NCBI RefSeq assembly: GCF_028618695.1
Contig: NZ_JAQIVI010000098.1
Coordinates: 46,391-87,859, forward strand
Reading direction: 5' to 3'
From: Natrinema soli
GTDB taxonomy: Archaea; Halobacteriota; Halobacteria; Halobacteriales; Natrialbaceae
DNA: 41,469 bases
Both the position numbers and the translations under genes were made by a program. The notes under the pieces are model-generated. The model searched no databases and was not told the DNA's origin. It saw only the letters and a program-made list of their open reading frames with translations. Shown here in pieces: positions 15,816 through 25,050 of the stretch (the first letter of the stretch is position 1; the number at the start of each line of letters is the position of its first letter).

Positions 15816-18391
15816 AGGAACCGATCGTCGACGGAAGGCCCCTCGACTGCAAGGCCTTTCGTCTCGTCGAAGTAATTCTTGTTCCGGGAACGCCTGAGAA
15901 CGCGGAGACCAGTGTCACCGAATTCTTTGAGGTCCTTGACCGTCTCGGCCTCGGTCGAGTCCTGGCTGTAGATCGGGAGTGAGACGGTAATCTCCTTGGC
16001 TTCGTCGCGGCGGTCGCCGAACGCGTCGTAGTCGAATTCGTCGAGAGCGATCTCCATCGCATCGATCAGATCTCGATCGGCGTCAGTCCGACAGACGACT
16101 ACGTCCACGCTCTCGCGCTGGCCGATCAGCGAGAGTGCACCGAGCTCCGCTCCGTTTGCCTCGTCAACCCACTCGACATACTGTGGAGATCCCGGATTCC
16201 GGCCAGCGACGAGTCCGTAGTAGTGCTGAACGGCCTCGCGAGTCATTGTCCGTTCGGCGACGGTTCCGTCGTTCGCACCGATCGCGTCGAGTGTCCTAGA
16301 AGTCAGTGAGATCGTACTCACACCCTCGGAGTCGTAGACGGCTTGCGCTGGGGTCTTAGTCGTGCCCGCTGGTGGAGTGAGCCACCAGAGCGTCACGGTC
16401 CCGCAGTCGCGCTCGAACGATCGGTTACACCGACCCGCCGCCTGAACGACGCTATCGATCGGTGCGATGTCACGGTACACTCGATCGAAGCTGATGTCCA
16501 CCCCAGCCTCGATGAGTTGCGTCGACACCGCTACAAGCGGAACGTCGCGCTCGGTGAGTCGCTTCGTGGCTTCGATGAGCACGAGCCGGTCCCGCGGACG
16601 AAGGCGAGTCGAGAGGTGGACGAGTGCCCGTTCGTTCGAACCCAGGGTCGTCTCAACCCGTTCGACGAGAGCGTCCACGTCAGACCCGTCCTCGTCGAGT
16701 TCTAACTCGAGACACCGACCAACGTCGACGACCGCTTCGCGTTCCCCGATCACATCCGTGAGCTCGGTGGCGCTGTCGATGGTGTTACAGATCGCGAGCG
16801 CCGACTCGGTCCCGATGGTCTCGTCGAGGATTGTCCGACCAGCGGTCTCGTAGTCTACGCTCGCGTCGGTGTCGTCGAACGCGAGCACAGAGCCGTGAAT
16901 GTCGTACTCGACCCGTTCGAAGTGATCGAAGTATCGATCCACGTCGTCGACCAGTTCGAACGCTTCGTCGAACAGAGCTTGAGACGTGGTCTCTCCGTCG
17001 TTTGTCACCGGCTGGGTCGCGGTCATGGCGACGATCGTCGCGTCGTACTCCTCCGTGAGGATAGTCGTGATCCGGCGAACGAGCTTCCACCACTTCATCG
17101 GCAGTGCCTGGGGCTCGTCCAGTACGATCACGGAGTCGTACAGCGCCGGCAGTTTCATCGACTGGGTGTTACTCGGGCCGACGAGGCTCTCGAAGAGTTG
17201 GACGAACGTCGTGAGCGTCATCCCGGAACGCCAGCTCTCGGCGACCATCTCGGCGAGTCGAGCATGCTTGTCGGGATCGTCAGCTGGATCACCGAGTTTC
17301 GTCACCGTCTCGGCCAAGTGGTGGTGGATCGTCAATAGGTCGTCCCGAGCGTCGGTGTCGAACACGTCCGTGAGTTCGTCGGCGACCTGATCGATGACGG
17401 AGGTGAAGGGCAGTGCGTAGACTACCCGTTCACCCTCGTTTCGGAGTGCGAGGGCAGCACTGAGACCAGTCAGCGTCTTGCCCATCCCGGTTGGTAGTGT
17501 CAGCGTCGCGACTGACGTATCCGAGTCGCGGAACTGCTCGACACCGTCGAGTACGTCGTCTCTCGCCTCGTCACGGAGCGTATCGAGAGCGTCGGCCTGA
17601 CTGTCCTCGTCGGCATCTCCTCCCAGGTCAGCGATGTACTCCGAGAGCGTACGCGCGTCCGGTTCGGACGCGTCGAGATCGTCGTCTTCGATACCGGCAG
17701 CCACCGTTTTGTCGGCGAGGATCAGCCCGCTCCAGAGCTGGAGGAGCAGTTCGTAGAACTCGTCGGAGGGTGCCGAGCGGTCGGCGCCGAAGCCGAACAT
17801 AGAGACGTGTTCGTGGACGGTGTCGAACAGGGAGTCGTCCTCGTCGTCGATCTCCTCGGCGAACTCGTCCCAGGACCCGTTACCACCGGTGACGTCAGCG
17901 ACGAACAATCGCGCAAACGTCCGGCGATGGTCGTCGACGTTTCCGACCTGTTCGATCACGACTTGCTGGCGCTCGTTGCTCGCCTCGCTCGTGTTGTCGA
18001 AATGAGCCACGTTTTCGACGTAATTCTCGACATCAGGGAGGCGACCATGGTGTTTCGCGAGCGCAACGAAGGCCGCGAGACAGTCCTCGCTGTCGTAGCT
18101 CAGCCGGTCGAGGACGTAGTACCCGAGATAGGCCCCGAACAGGGAGTGGTTCGTCCGCTTGCTGGTGTCTCGCTTGTCGACCACGTACTCCTGGAACCAC
18201 GTCGTCGCCTTCCCGAAGTCGTGACATCGTGCCACGGTCGCCGTCATCTCGGTGAGCGGGTCGCCGCCGATCGTCGTTGCGTCCGCAGAGACAACGGACT
18301 CGGCCCGCCCGGCTACCTCGTTCAAGTGATCGAGGAGCAATGTCGCCTCGTTGCCGGCCTCGGCGGGATGAGAGATCGGCGCATCCACCAT
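15812..18391 (-). CDS. cas3: Cas3 HD nuclease-helicase, 859 aa
   Basis: This is the single-strand nuclease and helicase recruited by Cascade to degrade targets. The N-terminal HD domain has H57-D58 (CHDFGK) plus NHSLFGAY and KHHG. The superfamily 2 helicase follows with Walker A PTGMGKT (300-306), DEPQ box at 425-428, motif III TATQP (about 457-461), and C-terminal STQLIEAGVDIS and AAGRCNRS motifs. Domain order HD-helicase is that of type I Cas3 with no split or fusion. Its ATG overlaps the cas5 stop by one base (TGATG). Confidence 0.97.
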   Translation of the reverse strand: MVDAPISHPAEAGNEATLLLDHLNEVAGRAESVVSADATTIGGDPLTEMTATVARCHDFGKATTWFQEYVVDKRDTSKRTNHSLFGAYLGYYVLDRLSYDSEDCLAAFVALAKHHGRLPDVENYVENVAHFDNTSEASNERQQVVIEQVGNVDDHRRTFARLFVADVTGGNGSWDEFAEEIDDEDDSLFDTVHEHVSMFGFGADRSAPSDEFYELLLQLWSGLILADKTVAAGIEDDDLDASEPDARTLSEYIADLGGDADEDSQADALDTLRDEARDDVLDGVEQFRDSDTSVATLTLPTGMGKTLTGLSAALALRNEGERVVYALPFTSVIDQVADELTDVFDTDARDDLLTIHHHLAETVTKLGDPADDPDKHARLAEMVAESWRSGMTLTTFVQLFESLVGPSNTQSMKLPALYDSVIVLDEPQALPMKWWKLVRRITTILTEEYDATIVAMTATQPVTNDGETTSQALFDEAFELVDDVDRYFDHFERVEYDIHGSVLAFDDTDASVDYETAGRTILDETIGTESALAICNTIDSATELTDVIGEREAVVDVGRCLELELDEDGSDVDALVERVETTLGSNERALVHLSTRLRPRDRLVLIEATKRLTERDVPLVAVSTQLIEAGVDISFDRVYRDIAPIDSVVQAAGRCNRSFERDCGTVTLWWLTPPAGTTKTPAQAVYDSEGVSTISLTSRTLDAIGANDGTVAERTMTREAVQHYYGLVAGRNPGSPQYVEWVDEANGAELGALSLIGQRESVDVVVCRTDADRDLIDAMEIALDEFDYDAFGDRRDEAKEITVSLPIYSQDSTEAETVKDLKEFGDTGLRVLRRSRNKNYFDETKGLAVEGPSVDDRFL

Positions 18392-19179
18392 CAGGTGAAC
18401 ACCACGGTTCGATCATCGACTGAGTACGTCGACAGGTCGGTGAATGTGAGCGAGCCACCGTCCGGGTTGTAGGCGTAGGAGATGAACGCGCTGGTCGTCC
18501 GGCCACCGTCGTCACGTTCCATGAATGCGGGCGTCTGCTCGATCTGGTAGCGTGTTTCCGGATCGGGAACGATCGAGTCGACGGCCTCGGGGACGGTCGA
18601 GTCGATCGTCACTGTGTCACCGCTAGGCCCCTGTTCGATCGGGAACTCACCGTGGTAATCGACTGTCGCCAAGTACTCAGAGAGACCGAGGCTCGGAACG
18701 TAGTACGATTCCCCAGATTCGAGCAGCGAGCAGAGTTGGTTGTACCGCTCGTCGTCGTCGAGCCACACGTCGATTCGATAGGCAGGATCGACGAGGACCT
18801 CGTAGTTGTGCTGTTGTCGGGGCTTGGACGGATCGGGGAGCTTGATGGAAAGTTTCCCGCGAGGGTTCAGCGACGATAGGTGTTCGTCGGCGGTCGAGAG
18901 CGTGTTCATCGGTAGCTTCATCGTTCGCAGTTCGCTCGTCGGTTCGATTGCGACCAGCGACTCGCCCGGGGCGAAAAGATCGTAGTACCCATCGCGTTCG
19001 ATGCCCAGCATCGCGGCGATCAGGCCGGCGACAGTTGTCCGCGGGATGACCCGGTACGTCTGTTTCACGATGTTACCCTCGATACGCCGGAAGTGCCCCC
19101 AGGGTCCGCTGACCGTGAACGACAGGCACATCTCAGCGCCATCGGGAAGTCCCGACACAGCCGGTGCGTGCTCGGTCAC
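18391..19179 (-). CDS. cas5: Cas5 (Cas5b/h), Cascade subunit, 262 aa
   Basis: This RAMP-fold protein caps the 5' handle of the crRNA. The N-terminal motif SFTVSGPWGHFRRIEG and the following TYRVIPRTTVAGLIAAMLG are the Cas5 signature; a beta-hairpin region and SLGLSEYLA lie further on. It begins 3 nt after the cas7 stop. Confidence 0.95.
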   Translation of the reverse strand: MTEHAPAVSGLPDGAEMCLSFTVSGPWGHFRRIEGNIVKQTYRVIPRTTVAGLIAAMLGIERDGYYDLFAPGESLVAIEPTSELRTMKLPMNTLSTADEHLSSLNPRGKLSIKLPDPSKPRQQHNYEVLVDPAYRIDVWLDDDERYNQLCSLLESGESYYVPSLGLSEYLATVDYHGEFPIEQGPSGDTVTIDSTVPEAVDSIVPDPETRYQIEQTPAFMERDDGGRTTSAFISYAYNPDGGSLTFTDLSTYSVDDRTVVFT

Positions 19180-19182
19180 AGG

Positions 19183-20238
19183 TCACTCCTCCGGCGCGGT
19201 TGCTTTCGCGTCCTCGTACACGTCGATCACTCGGACGGTCTCACTACCGACCACCGATTCGAGGGCGTCGTAGAGGAACTCGTGGCCGCCTGTCTCACCG
19301 TTGGCGGAGACTTCGAGGACATCGCTGGCGACGACGTGAACGGTGTCGATCCGATCGGACGCACCGTCGAGTCGCTCAAGCAGTGCCGACACGTCGACAC
19401 AGATGTCGCGGACGTTCCGGAGTTTCTCGACGGGGTCGGATTCCTCACTGTCGAGCTCGATGTCCTGATCGAGCCCGCCGAGATGGAAGCTCTCGTCGGC
19501 GTACTCGACTCTGAGGTAGAGCCGAGGCTCCTGTCCGACCTTGCTCCGGCTGATCGTCTGATTCTTCAGCGCACGCCAGCATAGCGTGTCCAGCCGCCGC
19601 ACGTCTCGATCCGACAAGAGCGTGTCTTCGGCCCCGTGTTCGTCGACGAGCCCGTGGAATCCGATGAATGCATACTGGATCCGGTGATCGTCGAGGTCGA
19701 ACCCGCCCTGTGCCTTGTCGTCGCCGGTCGCGATGACGCTGGTGAGGCTGTTGTACTCCTCGTTCTCCATGACTCGGTGGAGCGACTTGCCGGGTGAGAA
19801 CTGGACGGGGCCAGTGAAGTGATCCGGGAGGTGGTCGACTTTCTCGTCGTCCATGTCGACGCTCATCGTCGCGCCGAAGTAACGAATGTCGGCGCTGTTT
19901 TCGAGGAACTGACTGAAGACAGCGTTCTCGATGTTGTCCTCGTCGACATCGTCGAGGTCAATGTCCTTGAGCCGGTCTTCGAGGAGATCCTCGCGGGTCG
20001 CCTGATCGCCGTCGTCTTCCTTGACGTTGCGAATGTAGACGCCGTGGCCGTCGTCCTGTAGTTGATCCCGCAGGTAGCGCTTGAGGCGAACGTCGGTGAC
20101 GATCGCCTGATCCGTATGGGGGTCAATCCGCGGTCGGTTCGCGCCGCTGAGAGGGTTGCCGTTGGGGTTCGCGTCGACTGCGTCGTACGCGAAGATGATC
20201 TCGGATCTGTTCGAGACGGTGGGGTAGTGCTCACTCAT
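19183..20238 (-). CDS. cas7: Cas7 (Csh2), Cascade backbone, 351 aa
   Basis: This is the RRM-fold subunit that polymerises along the crRNA spacer. The N-terminus IIFAYDAVDANPNGNPLSG with RPRID and TDVRLKRYLRDQL is the Csh2 signature, and FSQFLENSADIRYFGATMS is the usual mid block. Its ATG overlaps the cas8b stop by 8 bp. Confidence 0.96.
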   Translation of the reverse strand: MSEHYPTVSNRSEIIFAYDAVDANPNGNPLSGANRPRIDPHTDQAIVTDVRLKRYLRDQLQDDGHGVYIRNVKEDDGDQATREDLLEDRLKDIDLDDVDEDNIENAVFSQFLENSADIRYFGATMSVDMDDEKVDHLPDHFTGPVQFSPGKSLHRVMENEEYNSLTSVIATGDDKAQGGFDLDDHRIQYAFIGFHGLVDEHGAEDTLLSDRDVRRLDTLCWRALKNQTISRSKVGQEPRLYLRVEYADESFHLGGLDQDIELDSEESDPVEKLRNVRDICVDVSALLERLDGASDRIDTVHVVASDVLEVSANGETGGHEFLYDALESVVGSETVRVIDVYEDAKATAPEE

Positions 20239-22348
20239 TGGTATCAGGGGATTTGTCGGTGGTTTCGTCGTCGGTTGATGCGTCGTCCTCGTTCGTCGAT
20301 TGGTCGTTCATGCCGTAGGTCAGGCCCAGGGCGTAGTAGAAGCGCAGATCATCGGTGCTGATCTCCCAGCCCGACGGATCGTTTCCGGCCATGGTTTCGA
20401 CGATGGCGTTCGTGACTTCCTTGTACATCGTCGAATTGATGTTCGACCCTTTCTTGGCCATCTCCCTGGAGTAGACGATGTCTTTGTCGATTACCTCCTG
20501 GGTGATACGCTTGATCTTGGTCTTGGTCATCGACTTGATCGGGTACTGGTCGATGACGGTCGTCGACCGGTCGTGGTAGCCCTGCTGGTAGGTGCCGACC
20601 TGCCCGACGAGTGTGCCGAGCAGGAACGCACCCTTCCGTTCGGGGTCGTCCAGACCGTCCGTCTGTTCGATGAACGATTCGAGCTTCTCGGTGCGATCGA
20701 GGGCGGCCGTGCCGCCGTCGGTCCGCGCATGTTCTGGTTCCATGGTGTCGTAATCGGGGCCGTCGATCAGCGTCGATTCGGTATCGCGGGCCTCGGTCGT
20801 CACGAGGTCAGCGTTTTCGAGCGCACATAGCTGTGCGAACTGGGAGGCGATCAGGAGTTCCGGGACCCCGTCGCCGTCCCGGTCGAGCAGTCGCTCGACG
20901 TAGGCGCTGACGAGCTGGGTTCGCGGGACGGGATCGCCGGCGAGAATCGAGACGTAGACGTCGATCCGCTCGTCGTCGACTGTCGCATCGGTGTCCTCGT
21001 CGGTAAACGGAAAGGTCCTGTAGAGATAGGCACCCGACGCGACCATCTCCCGAAGGTCCTCGTAAGTGGTGAGCGCCCACTGCTCGTGGGAGGGCATCGG
21101 TGGTGTCCGATCTGCGTTCCTGTCGTCGTCGCCGTCGAACACCCAGCTTCCCGTGATCTGCTCGTGTCTTTGTCCGACCTCGGTCGGGTAGTGAATCCGG
21201 CCGTTCAGCGTCTCGCCGTACACGTCGAAGCGGGACATCTGGTGTTTCATCACCGCCGCGACGTAGAACCGGAGTCGGCCCTCTGGCGCCGCTTCGTGGT
21301 CACCGAATTCGTCGTAGAGCATCTGGACCGGACCCATGTCATCGGCCTGTATGACCCTGTGAAGCGCCGCGTACAGGTTGTACGTCTCCTCAGGTGTCGG
21401 CCGTCCGAGGAAGTACGGGAGATAGTACACGTCAGCGTTGAACGTCCGGTAGGAACAAGCGTTGACGAACTCCTCGGCGTTCATCAGCGTGACAGCGCCG
21501 TCCTCGGAGATCGGATGACTCCGCCACGCTTCGTCCGGATCCAGCCCCGGGAACTTCTCCATCTGCTTGCCGAGGAAGTAGTTGAGGGGGTCCTCCGCAG
21601 TGCCGACGGTCCGGGTCCGCTCGCCGCTGATGAGGTCCGTCGCCTCGCCGGCGGAGTTCGTCGCCTGACCCTTCGAGACGAGCTTCGAGAGTTTGCGCGC
21701 CCGCATCGCCTCGTTGAAGACGGGAATCTGTCCGGGCCACTCGAACTCACCGCCAGTCTCGTGTCGTATCTGGACCGTCAGGAGCGCCGTTGTCGAGTCA
21801 CCGAGTTCGGTCTGGACGGCCTCTCGAATCCTGTCGAGTGCGTCTTCGTCCTCGCCGACGGTCGCGAGTCCGTGGATGAGGTCACCGTCGGGATGGTCGT
21901 CGGCGACACCCTGAACGACATCGTCGGTCGCCCACTTTGTCAGTCGCTCACAGGCGTAGCGGGCCAGCTTCTCTCGGTCGCTGTTGCGCCCCGAGCGGTG
22001 CGTGACGCTGTGGTCGATCCCGCGTGCAGCGTTATACTTGCAGTGAGCGACTTTCTGGACGAAGTCGTCGGTGTACTGAGTGATTCTGACCGGCTCGTCC
22101 CGATCCAGCGTTGGGTACTCTCCGGAGAAATCGACCCGAACTACGATCAGACTCTCCTCTGCGCCGATCAGGTCATTGGCCTGATCTGGTGTCAGATACG
22201 CCGCGTAGTCGCCGCCGCCGGCTGTCGCCAGCGTGTAGAGTCGTCCGTAGAGGTGCTGGATGTCCCGCAACGACGAGATCGGTCGCTCCGGAAGCTCGTC
22301 TTCCAGTTCTCCATCGTACTCCTTGCGGAACTCCTTGGGCTCAAGCAT
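20231..22348 (-). CDS. cas8b: Cas8b (Csh1), Cascade large subunit, 705 aa
   Basis: This is the large subunit that reads the PAM and opens the target. It is a long acidic haloarchaeal protein with no simple motif; FLGKQMEKFPGL and the FLLGTLVGQVGTYQQGYH helix near the C-terminus resemble Csh1-type Cas8b. Identification rests mainly on position between cas6 and cas7 and on length. Start ATG 22348 (MLEPKEFRKEYD) is chosen because it overlaps the cas6 stop by 8 bp and removes a 32-residue non-haloarchaeal head present if an upstream codon is used. The C-terminus is Asp/Glu/Thr-rich. Confidence 0.92.
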   Translation of the reverse strand: MLEPKEFRKEYDGELEDELPERPISSLRDIQHLYGRLYTLATAGGGDYAAYLTPDQANDLIGAEESLIVVRVDFSGEYPTLDRDEPVRITQYTDDFVQKVAHCKYNAARGIDHSVTHRSGRNSDREKLARYACERLTKWATDDVVQGVADDHPDGDLIHGLATVGEDEDALDRIREAVQTELGDSTTALLTVQIRHETGGEFEWPGQIPVFNEAMRARKLSKLVSKGQATNSAGEATDLISGERTRTVGTAEDPLNYFLGKQMEKFPGLDPDEAWRSHPISEDGAVTLMNAEEFVNACSYRTFNADVYYLPYFLGRPTPEETYNLYAALHRVIQADDMGPVQMLYDEFGDHEAAPEGRLRFYVAAVMKHQMSRFDVYGETLNGRIHYPTEVGQRHEQITGSWVFDGDDDRNADRTPPMPSHEQWALTTYEDLREMVASGAYLYRTFPFTDEDTDATVDDERIDVYVSILAGDPVPRTQLVSAYVERLLDRDGDGVPELLIASQFAQLCALENADLVTTEARDTESTLIDGPDYDTMEPEHARTDGGTAALDRTEKLESFIEQTDGLDDPERKGAFLLGTLVGQVGTYQQGYHDRSTTVIDQYPIKSMTKTKIKRITQEVIDKDIVYSREMAKKGSNINSTMYKEVTNAIVETMAGNDPSGWEISTDDLRFYYALGLTYGMNDQSTNEDDASTDDETTDKSPDTNE

Positions 22349-23147
22349 CGACTCGCTCCTTCCGTCCGGATCGTTGGTCTTCCTTCTCGGTGATGTTGAC
22401 GAACCCGAACCCGAGCGAGTTGCGCTCGCCGATACCCGTATCAAGCGCGAGGTTGAGGTGGCGCCGGTGGTGGTCGTCGCGGACGGTGTAGTCGAACCGC
22501 CATTTGCTCAACACCCACGTCTCGCGTTGGCCCTGTGTCACGGTCACCGGGATTGAGAACGTCTTGATCAGGTCCGCGCCATCGAACAGATCGCCGTCGG
22601 CCTCGGACGGCCCGGGCAGGTAGTCGGGACAAAACAGATCATGTTTCTTGTCGAGATTGTTTTCAACCTGGTTGCGGAACGGCTCCATTGTGTGTTCAGG
22701 TCGCCAGAACTCTGCCTCGTCGTGGTCGGTGTCGATGCCGTACTCCTCGAAGCGCCACGGCGGAATCCGAATCAGCACGCCCGTCCCCGTCTCGATTGTG
22801 CCCGACGTGCCCGGTTCGCCCACGTCGGTCGCCAGCCCATTGACCGAATTGACGTGGAAGGGCATCTCGCCGATATTCAACTCCCGGTCGTCTTTGAGAT
22901 CGGCGGCGACGTTGGCGAGCAGTTCCTCGTGCGGCGACGCCACGAGTAACGTTCGCTCGTCGCCCTCCCGCATATCTCCCGGAGGGAACGGATTGCTGTA
23001 CGTGAATCCCTTCGGACGATCCTCGTCGTGTATTTCGTCGTATTTGGTCCCCTCAAGCGCGTTCCAGATCCGACCCCGAAGCTTGTGATGGTATGTGTTG
23101 TCGTAGGCCGTGTCCAAACGTGCTCGCAGGTGTGCTATTACTCGCAT
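22341..23147 (-). CDS. cas6: Cas6 crRNA-processing endoribonuclease, 268 aa
   Basis: First gene of the operon; it cuts pre-crRNA within the repeat. A double RAMP fold is suggested by its N-terminus (MRVIAHLRAR) and the C-terminal glycine-rich loop GIGERNSLGFGFVNI diagnostic of Cas6. Candidate catalytic histidines lie in the N-terminal NTYHHKLRG. The ATG at 23147 follows the palindromic TATA region at about 23200. Confidence 0.95.
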   Translation of the reverse strand: MRVIAHLRARLDTAYDNTYHHKLRGRIWNALEGTKYDEIHDEDRPKGFTYSNPFPPGDMREGDERTLLVASPHEELLANVAADLKDDRELNIGEMPFHVNSVNGLATDVGEPGTSGTIETGTGVLIRIPPWRFEEYGIDTDHDEAEFWRPEHTMEPFRNQVENNLDKKHDLFCPDYLPGPSEADGDLFDGADLIKTFSIPVTVTQGQRETWVLSKWRFDYTVRDDHHRRHLNLALDTGIGERNSLGFGFVNITEKEDQRSGRKERVDA

Positions 23148-23200
23148 TCGTGTATCTCCCTATTTCGTGTCATTCTGTCATTGCGATACTCTAACCGATC

Positions 23201-23222
23201 GTATCACTATAAATGTGATTAT
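23201..23222 (-). promoter_or_regulatory. cas operon promoter, TATA box inside a palindrome
   Basis: On the minus strand TTTATAGTG forms a TATA box about 60 nt before the cas6 ATG. ATCAC (23203-23207) and GTGAT (23215-23219) are inverted arms flanking TATAAAT, so a regulator could mask the TATA box. The arms are short, so this is suggestive only. Confidence 0.45.
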
Positions 23223-23240
23223 GCCAGATTGAAGTGAATT

Positions 23241-23696
23241 TTGTTCAGTGTCTGTCTCTGGTGCGATGGATTTATTGAATTCGGTGGTGCCTCCCTGCAG
23301 CCGCACGAGCCGTATGCACCCGCACACGATCCCCAGAGTGAGGAATACTCGACCGGTCTCCTTGAACGAGATGCAGAGAAACCGGCTGTTGGAACGTTCC
23401 TACCAACCGTGTCGTCGACTGCGTTCGATGCCGTGACCCGTGGCGATCTCATTTATTGGGGAGAATGGTCTGATCGGGATATTCTCGTGGCCACGAGGCA
23501 CCGGTCAGTCTACGACGCCGATTCTCGGTTCACAGAGCTGGGTCAGTCTCTGCTCGACAGCGACGGTGTAACTACGCTACCGCCGCCCGTCGTGGATCGC
23601 ATCGAGCAGTGGACGACGGAGAAGATCCTTCCGGAGCGGGTTCTTCGAGCAAACCTCGTCGTGGTCGAAGTCGTCCAACGACTCGATATCAACTAG
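23241..23696 (+). CDS. Uncertain 151-codon open frame
   Basis: The frame from TTG 23241 reads GGASLQPHEPYAPAHDP and LIYWGEWSDRDILVATRH, which is plausible protein, to TAG 23694-23696. No family is recognised and the start is unclear (ATG 23266 is in another frame). The 3' part is antisense to the zinc-ribbon gene. It may be the surviving end of an older gene next to the cas promoter. Confidence 0.3.
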   Translation: MFSVCLWCDGFIEFGGASLQPHEPYAPAHDPQSEEYSTGLLERDAEKPAVGTFLPTVSSTAFDAVTRGDLIYWGEWSDRDILVATRHRSVYDADSRFTELGQSLLDSDGVTTLPPPVVDRIEQWTTEKILPERVLRANLVVVEVVQRLDIN

Positions 23697-23753
23697 TTCT
23701 CCGTCCGTCTCACCACACTTCGGACAGCGTTCAGTCCCGTCGTCCCCGGACAT
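23577..23753 (-). CDS. Small zinc-ribbon protein, 58 aa
   Basis: ATG 23753 overlaps the previous stop as TAATG, so it is coupled to the 150-aa gene upstream. The N-terminus has RCPKCGETDGE and later HDEVC, a pattern like haloarchaeal zinc ribbons. The second C-x-x-C is missing, and after VC the sequence becomes basic (RKDLLRRPLL), so the 3' end may be altered. It overlaps a plus-strand open frame at 23241-23696; the coupling and cysteine motif favour the minus strand here. Confidence 0.5.
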   Translation of the reverse strand: MSGDDGTERCPKCGETDGELVDIESLDDFDHDEVCSKNPLRKDLLRRPLLDAIHDGRR

Positions 23754-24205
23754 TACGCATCATCCTTCGAGTCTCCGCCACGGGAGACCTGGACGGTTCT
23801 TTCGTCGGGGAGCTCGAAGGCGAGCAGCTGGTCCCCGGCCCACACGTTCAGCTCGGGCGGATTGTCCCAGTCGATTCCGTCGGGGTCGATCCCGAGCTCT
23901 TCGAGGACGTCGCGGGGCAGGCTGATACTCATCGTGCCGCCAGCGCCTTCGTGGTGGATCGAGCAAGTGAGCGGATCCGTCCGGCCGTCGACCCGCTCTT
24001 CCATCGCGATCGCCGGGACCATGCCGATTTCCTCAGCCGCGTGGGGGTCGAAGCGGAACGATCCGTCTTCGACGCCGGCCGCTCTGATCGCGTCCGTGAT
24101 CCGGACGACGATCGATCCCTTCGAGTGTCGTAGCTTGACAGTCTGTACTTCTCGAATGTCGACAGTTTCGTCATCAGTCATGGGGTCGCGTTGTGCTTGT
24201 GTCAT
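23753..24205 (-). CDS. Unknown acidic protein, 150 aa
   Basis: Start ATG 24205 is chosen because it carries the ACTACCCC-ATGACA junction shared with the other leader genes (24206-24212), although the palindrome and hairpin are absent here. The protein has a beta-rich look (VQTVKLRHSKGSIVVRITDAIRAAG; DVLEELGIDPDGIDW) and could be a MazE/AbrB-like or HTH-type DNA-binding fold; I do not recognise it. It forms the 3' part of a minus-strand run with the genes at 25340-24377. Confidence 0.65.
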   Translation of the reverse strand: MTQAQRDPMTDDETVDIREVQTVKLRHSKGSIVVRITDAIRAAGVEDGSFRFDPHAAEEIGMVPAIAMEERVDGRTDPLTCSIHHEGAGGTMSISLPRDVLEELGIDPDGIDWDNPPELNVWAGDQLLAFELPDERTVQVSRGGDSKDDA

Positions 24206-24344
24206 GGGGTAGTCTTTTTGTCGGCCTTGAGGCGTAGAGGCCGCTAACCAGAAGCCGGTGCGCCGAGTCGAACGGCGACGGCGTCGCGAGGACGCCGCCC
24301 GCCACGGCACCGGTGACGTCGGCCGGGCATCGGAATGACGCCAT
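24174..24344 (-). CDS. Possible 56-aa peptide upstream of and overlapping the 150-aa gene
   Basis: ATG 24344 opens ASFRCPADVTGAVAGGVLATP, GC-rich in third positions like a haloarchaeal gene, but the last 10 codons overlap the start of the next gene in another frame. If translated it might act as a leader peptide. Family unknown. Confidence 0.3.
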   Translation of the reverse strand: MASFRCPADVTGAVAGGVLATPSPFDSAHRLLVSGLYASRPTKRLPHDTSTTRPHD

Positions 24345-24376
24345 CCCGACAGCAATCAGACGTCAGTCTAGCGTCG

Positions 24377-24457
24377 TTATGACCATACGGAGCCACCATC
24401 TCGCCGACCGATCACGCCGGCGGCCTTGTTGATCAGCAGCACGTAGTAGCCGGCCAT
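24377..24457 (-). CDS. 26-aa peptide coupled to the 197-aa gene
   Basis: ATG 24457 overlaps the preceding stop as TGATG and opens MAGYYVLLINKAAG to TAA 24377-24379. The overlap and a hydrophobic head suggest it may be expressed; length is too short to judge. Confidence 0.3.
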   Translation of the reverse strand: MAGYYVLLINKAAGVIGRRDGGSVWS

Positions 24458-25050
24458 CAGCCTTCGATCTCCTCGAGGAGGGCCTCGGTGTGGGCCTCCA
24501 GGTCGTCGCGGTTCCCATGCTTGACCGTGAGCTCGGCGAGTCGCGCGCCAGGGCCCCACAGCTCACTGTCCTTCAGATCTTTCGCGAAGTCCTTGACGAG
24601 GTCGTCGACGTCGTGGCCGATGTTGTTCGCGACGCGCACCCAGAAGCGCTGGTTTGGTGCGTCAAAACTATCGAGGTCGCCGTCGAACTCGACGATCGCC
24701 TCGCCGATCCCGTAGTACGCCTGTACGTGGCCGTCAATGAGGACGTCCCACTCGTCGGGGTCTTCGTCGTAGTGAACGCTGCCGTCCTCGAGCTCGCCGA
24801 GGAGCTTGTCGACCGTCTCCCGCTTCGGGTAGTGCTTGTTTCGGAGATCCCAGAACTCGCCGAACTCCTCGAGAGTCTCGATGTGGTGCGTGACCGATAT
24901 TTCACCTTCGGTCCGCTCGGTGATCCCGTCACGATCGCGAACGATCGTCGCGGTTCCGGAGGCTTCGACGACGAACGTCCGCGGGAGCGCCGTCGCCTCT
25001 TCGCCCTCGAGGACGTCGTCGCGATCGTCGTGGGTGGCACTCTGCATCAT
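24457..25050 (-). CDS. Unknown acidic protein, 197 aa
   Basis: Not recognised. The protein is acidic and soluble with an N-terminal beta segment (FVVEASGTATIVRD) and a helical rest with LDSFDAPNQRFWVRVANNIGHD. The ATG at 25050 overlaps the upstream stop (TGATG). Second gene of the unit controlled by leader A. Confidence 0.65.
   Translation of the reverse strand: MMQSATHDDRDDVLEGEEATALPRTFVVEASGTATIVRDRDGITERTEGEISVTHHIETLEEFGEFWDLRNKHYPKRETVDKLLGELEDGSVHYDEDPDEWDVLIDGHVQAYYGIGEAIVEFDGDLDSFDAPNQRFWVRVANNIGHDVDDLVKDFAKDLKDSELWGPGARLAELTVKHGNRDDLEAHTEALLEEIEG

Noticed and set aside
21086..22393. 435-codon plus-strand frame opposite cas8b
   Set aside because: Antisense open frame caused by GC-rich codons of cas8b; no start signal or family.
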